This document shows positions 61,922-64,000 of a stretch of DNA of 64,000 nucleotides, piece after piece. The stretch is taken from the NCBI RefSeq assembly GCF_030717845.1, contig NZ_JAUZVZ010000013.1, positions 55,909 through 119,908 on the forward strand, read 5' to 3'. The notes below the pieces were generated by a model that worked only from the letters and a program-made list of their open reading frames with translations, was not told the origin of the DNA and did no database searches. Numbering within the stretch: the first letter of the stretch is position 1; every line of letters starts with the position of its first letter. Source of the DNA: Alkalimonas collagenimarina. Its GTDB lineage: Bacteria > Pseudomonadota > Gammaproteobacteria > Enterobacterales > Alteromonadaceae. Position numbers and translations under genes: made by a program.

Positions 61922-62374
61922 TTAACAATGTTGAAGATTGGGGAAATGATACTTAGCAGTTTTGTCCGATACGCCATGGTGATCCGTTTTAAAAGTTGTG
62001 TCAGCGCTGTTAAACACCTTCTGAAAACCAGCATGCACCCGGCTTTGATTATCGGCTATGCCGATACCGGTATTCAGATTACTAAACCAATCCCGGCTAC
62101 TGAGCATTTTGGTGCCACGAATACCCAAAGCGACATCGCCGCTAAAGCGGCCTTTGCCCTTGCCTACAACAGCAAAGCCAGTGGTGCGGTTAAATAATGT
62201 GGAAATTATGCTGCCAGAGGCGCCATGTACTACGCCACCGGTTTGGCTGAAATCGAAATGGTCTGTTACAGATTTGTTTTTCGGTATAAAAGCCTGCCCT
62301 GCTCTTACCTTTTCAGCATCATATGGGGCATAAGCAAGCCAGGCGGCAGCTTTGGGTGGGAGTGTCTTCTGCAT
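61922..62374 (-). pseudogene. Truncated class 3 lipase (copy 1)
   Basis: 150 residues. From about residue 48 to QKVFNS it is nearly identical to the intact lipase (GSIISTLFNRT, GDVALGIRGTKMLS, DWFSNLN, GIGIADNQSRVH). At that point homology stops and a 27-residue unrelated tail (ADTTFKTDHHGVSDKTAKYH) follows to the stop. The catalytic Ser, Asp and His are all missing, so it cannot be a lipase. The cut lies inside the homologous block and suggests a deletion or recombination junction rather than gradual decay. Confidence 0.83.
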
Positions 62375-62375
62375 G

Positions 62376-62990
62376 TTAAAATCCTTCTTGATTATCTATG
62401 ATCCGTTCAAGCTCTAACCGTTGTTGCTCAATTTCTTCATCTGAGTACAGGGCTATATTCGCGTGAGCAAAAGTGCACTTAGAACGAATATTTGGTGCAG
62501 AGTCACCAGGAATTTCAAGGTTCTTTAGTTCATCTACTTTTGCTTCAGCAGTCAGTTCACAACGGATATCAGACGCCACTAAATCAAGACTTTGGTAGTT
62601 CAGATCATTCAGGAAGCTAACGTCAAAAATTATATCCTCGTCACCAGCATTCGGAGAGTCAACAACATAAAGTTCCAGTGCTACGCTTACATCAAATAAG
62701 ACACGACGAACCTTAAGTGTTTTACGGGGAAAGTAAAAATGACCGTTTGCATCGGTGGTCACGCTATCGTAGCGCTCTTTACCTTCATAATATAACCTGC
62801 GCTTAACTTCTCTATTAGTAACAGGCTCCCCATGATTGAAGAGAACGCCACGTATCTCTGGCGACCACTGAATTTCTGTTCTTTTTAACCAACCAAACAC
62901 ACCTGCCTCCACATTGGTTGCGACCATCAACATTAGCAGCCCTAAGCTAACGGCTATGGCCTTACGGTTGATTAACTGCCATCCCAGCAT
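62376..62990 (-). CDS. Exported beta-domain protein, candidate lipase immunity protein (copy 1)
   Basis: About 204 residues from ATG 62990; ATG 62999 is an alternative. The first 47 residues (signal peptide and VFGWLKRTEIQWSPEIRGV) are almost identical to copy 2. The rest keeps only the framework: VTTDANGHFYFPRKTLKVRRVLFD, SLDLVASDIRCELTAEAK and CTFAHANIALYSDEE. The gene is intact although its partner lipase is truncated, so it has become an orphan. Its retention with a diverged middle is what is seen for spare immunity genes that guard against lipases of rivals (inference). Confidence 0.68.
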   Translation of the reverse strand: MLGWQLINRKAIAVSLGLLMLMVATNVEAGVFGWLKRTEIQWSPEIRGVLFNHGEPVTNREVKRRLYYEGKERYDSVTTDANGHFYFPRKTLKVRRVLFDVSVALELYVVDSPNAGDEDIIFDVSFLNDLNYQSLDLVASDIRCELTAEAKVDELKNLEIPGDSAPNIRSKCTFAHANIALYSDEEIEQQRLELERIIDNQEGF

Positions 62991-62999
62991 TACAACCAT

Positions 63000-63522
63000 C
63001 CTGTTAATAAAATTATGCGAACATTATAAATACCCACCCCCTCACGTCAACAATATTTATAACAATAGGTGCATGTTGATTAACACGCTTATCAGGGTGA
63101 TTGGGAGATAGGCTCAGTGTGGTTGAGTGATATTGATCCGTGCTGATTTCCACGAAAACGACGGTTCTCTGTTATTGAAAACCATTGGTAAAAAATCGAA
63201 CAGCATATCGAATGAATAAACCGGCTTCGCCTAAAACTGTATTTCTACACGGTCAAATCTTGACTTCTCTTACATCTGAGTAAAAAAGCAGCTCACTTTG
63301 CACACATTGCAACTTGCTATCTATTAAAAAGTCTTTTAGTTTAGTGGCTTAGTTAGGTAGAAATCGACAAAGTAAGAATCACATCCCGACAAAACAAGCC
63401 AGCTCGTTTTGTCGGCACCACAATCGGAACTTGTTTTCACAAAGCAAGGTTAAATAATAACTTACCAAGTTATGTTCCGAATATGTGAAAATGAGTTTTC
63501 GAGCTGGCGCATGAATATAATG
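63000..63522. other. AT-rich non-coding region with attC-like inverted repeats
   Basis: No open frame with a coding look on either strand. From 63388 to 63415 a CCGACAAAAC / GTTTTGTCGG hairpin is present. From 63398 to 63508 a larger imperfect fold is possible: GCCAGCTCG (63398-63406) with CGAGCTGGC (63500-63508), and TCGGAAC (63424-63430) with GTTCCGA (63474-63480). This ends 13 bases before a GTTAGTT core site, which is how a folded integron attC is built. A second core-like GTTAGGT lies at 63352-63358. No integrase gene is present. Confidence 0.5.
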
Positions 63523-63528
63523 TTAGTT
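63522..63528 (+). promoter_or_regulatory. Integron-type core recombination site at the 5' edge of a cassette
   Basis: GTTAGTT is the exact reverse complement of the AACTAAC found two bases after the next gene, as R' and R'' sites of attC elements should be. The exchange point would be between G63522 and T63523. Confidence 0.5.
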
Positions 63529-63542
63529 TTTTTGAGGATGTC

Positions 63543-63923
63543 ATGAATATTTTTTTACGCTCATTTATTACAAATAAGGATTTAGTAAAAGATACTTTTC
63601 AGGCTTTTGCATACTTCGTATTTATTGCAGGTATAGTTAAGTTATCGTTGCCTTATGTGTCTATTCAGCCGCTTTATTACAAGATTTTATATGTCACACT
63701 GTTTTTTATAATGACTTCTTTGGCGATGTTTTTTGCTATTTTTCACGTTTGTGTACCTATAACTAAGATTAAATTTCCTTCCTTTGACGCATTCTCTAAC
63801 CAGCAACAGAATATATCCTTCAAGACTTTTATTACTAAAAAGGAGTCTTGGTTTTGGATGTTGTCAGGATTTCCGTTTTATTTGATAGGCATAGAAATTA
63901 TTAAGCTTGGTTTTTATAGTTGA
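63543..63923 (+). CDS. Small membrane protein, candidate integron cassette gene
   Basis: 126 residues with about four hydrophobic segments (near 19-36, 45-71 and 104-124, the second long enough for one or two helices) and basic loops. It is much richer in A and T than the genes around it. I recognise no family. GAGGATGTC precedes the ATG, which is only 20 bases after a core site. The stop is one base before the AACTAAC of a VCR-like attC. One short ORF tightly wrapped by these sites is the anatomy of a cassette. Confidence 0.7.
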   Translation: MNIFLRSFITNKDLVKDTFQAFAYFVFIAGIVKLSLPYVSIQPLYYKILYVTLFFIMTSLAMFFAIFHVCVPITKIKFPSFDAFSNQQQNISFKTFITKKESWFWMLSGFPFYLIGIEIIKLGFYS

Positions 63924-63924
63924 A

Positions 63925-64000
63925 AACTAACAATACGCATCATTCGCGGCCTGCGGCCGCTGGGACGCCAAACCCGCTGGCGCGTTTTTGTCGCCCGTGT
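63925..64000 (+). repeat. VCR-like attC recombination site (3' part outside the window)
   Basis: It starts with AACTAAC, followed by GCGGCC-TGC-GGCCGC and then GGGACGCC ... GGCGCG ... GTCGCCC, which recalls the inner stem of Vibrio cholerae repeats. The window ends in GTGT, where a GTTAG core could follow. Only about half of the element is visible. Confidence 0.55.

Larger units (their letters stand above)
60024..63030 (-). repeat. Tandem duplication of an immunity-like gene plus lipase gene
   Basis: Unit 1 spans about 63030-61922 and unit 2 about 61872-60024, both on the minus strand. They share about 30 bases upstream of the first gene, near-identical signal peptides, and near-identical lipase residues from about 50 to 121. 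Unit 1 lost most of its lipase. The middles of the two exported proteins have diverged strongly. Confidence 0.85.

Noticed and set aside
63120..63300. Possible integron integrase or transposase remnant
   Set aside because: All frames are short and broken, and no tyrosine-recombinase or transposase motif can be recognised.
1..64000. CRISPR arrays, tRNA or rRNA genes, prophage
   Set aside because: No regularly spaced short repeats, cloverleaf-like sequences, rRNA segments or phage structural genes were seen on either strand by eye.

Overview
The window looks like chromosomal DNA of a free-living, probably aquatic, Gram-negative gammaproteobacterium. It has TonB-dependent receptors of the Xanthomonas/Caulobacter type, periplasmic c-type cytochrome, Tat substrates, RND efflux pumps and many Shine-Dalgarno-led, overlapping genes. 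An Alteromonadales relative (Rheinheimera/Alishewanella-like) would fit, but that is inference. No tRNA, rRNA, CRISPR array or intact insertion sequence was seen.

Layout. (1) 1-8.1 kb: two sulfate/thiosulfate ABC importers facing each other. On the plus strand are cysP (5' end cut off), cysT, cysW and a porin, without an ATPase gene. On the minus strand are oscA, sbp, cysT, cysW and cysA. The single CysA probably energises both. (2) 8.2-14.5 kb: a LysR regulator divergent from a TonB receptor, an N-formylglutamate amidohydrolase-like enzyme and a YfcC/DcuC-type permease, which together look like an uptake and use module for an acylated amino acid. (3) 14.5-17.5 kb: a candidate pore-forming toxin with a coupled small membrane protein (likely immunity), a second copy of that protein broken by one nonsense codon, and a larger membrane protein. 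(4) 17.6-26.3 kb: two overlapping RND permeases with their membrane-fusion lipoprotein, then a TPR protein. (5) 26.5-30.1 kb: three tightly packed exported hydrolases (phosphodiester glycosidase, metallophosphoesterase, TIM-barrel/C39 fusion). (6) 30.1-36.4 kb, minus strand: a frameshifted M1 peptidase, a LuxR regulator, a ureohydrolase, an aldehyde dehydrogenase and an unknown lipoprotein.

(7) 36.4-56.3 kb, minus strand: a large glycan locus. It holds aspartylglucosaminidase, CutC, a GH85 endo-beta-N-acetylglucosaminidase, a BadF-type sugar kinase, a cytochrome c, a lipoprotein with four F5/8C domains and a glycan-type TonB receptor. Upstream of these lie a GMC dehydrogenase with its small Tat subunit, a Tat-exported TIM-barrel protein, TatA, a DUF1080 hydrolase, a LacI regulator, a second TIM-barrel isomerase, a Gfo/Idh/MocA oxidoreductase and an MFS transporter. 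Four copies of the palindrome TGTAACCGGTTACA sit upstream of four of these units, which defines a likely LacI regulon. Together the genes suggest release of N-glycans from glycoproteins, outer-membrane uptake, and oxidation/cleavage of the sugar through 3-keto-glycosides. That combination is the most interesting system in the window.

(8) 56.4-59.9 kb: a GGDEF/EAL protein with a periplasmic sensor, an FMN reductase and a small orphan gene. (9) 60.0-63.0 kb: a tandemly duplicated pair of exported immunity-like protein plus class 3 lipase, with the lipase of one copy truncated before its catalytic serine. (10) 63.0-64.0 kb: AT-rich non-coding DNA, then a small membrane protein flanked by integron-type core sites and a VCR-like attC start. 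The window may therefore end at the edge of a chromosomal integron.
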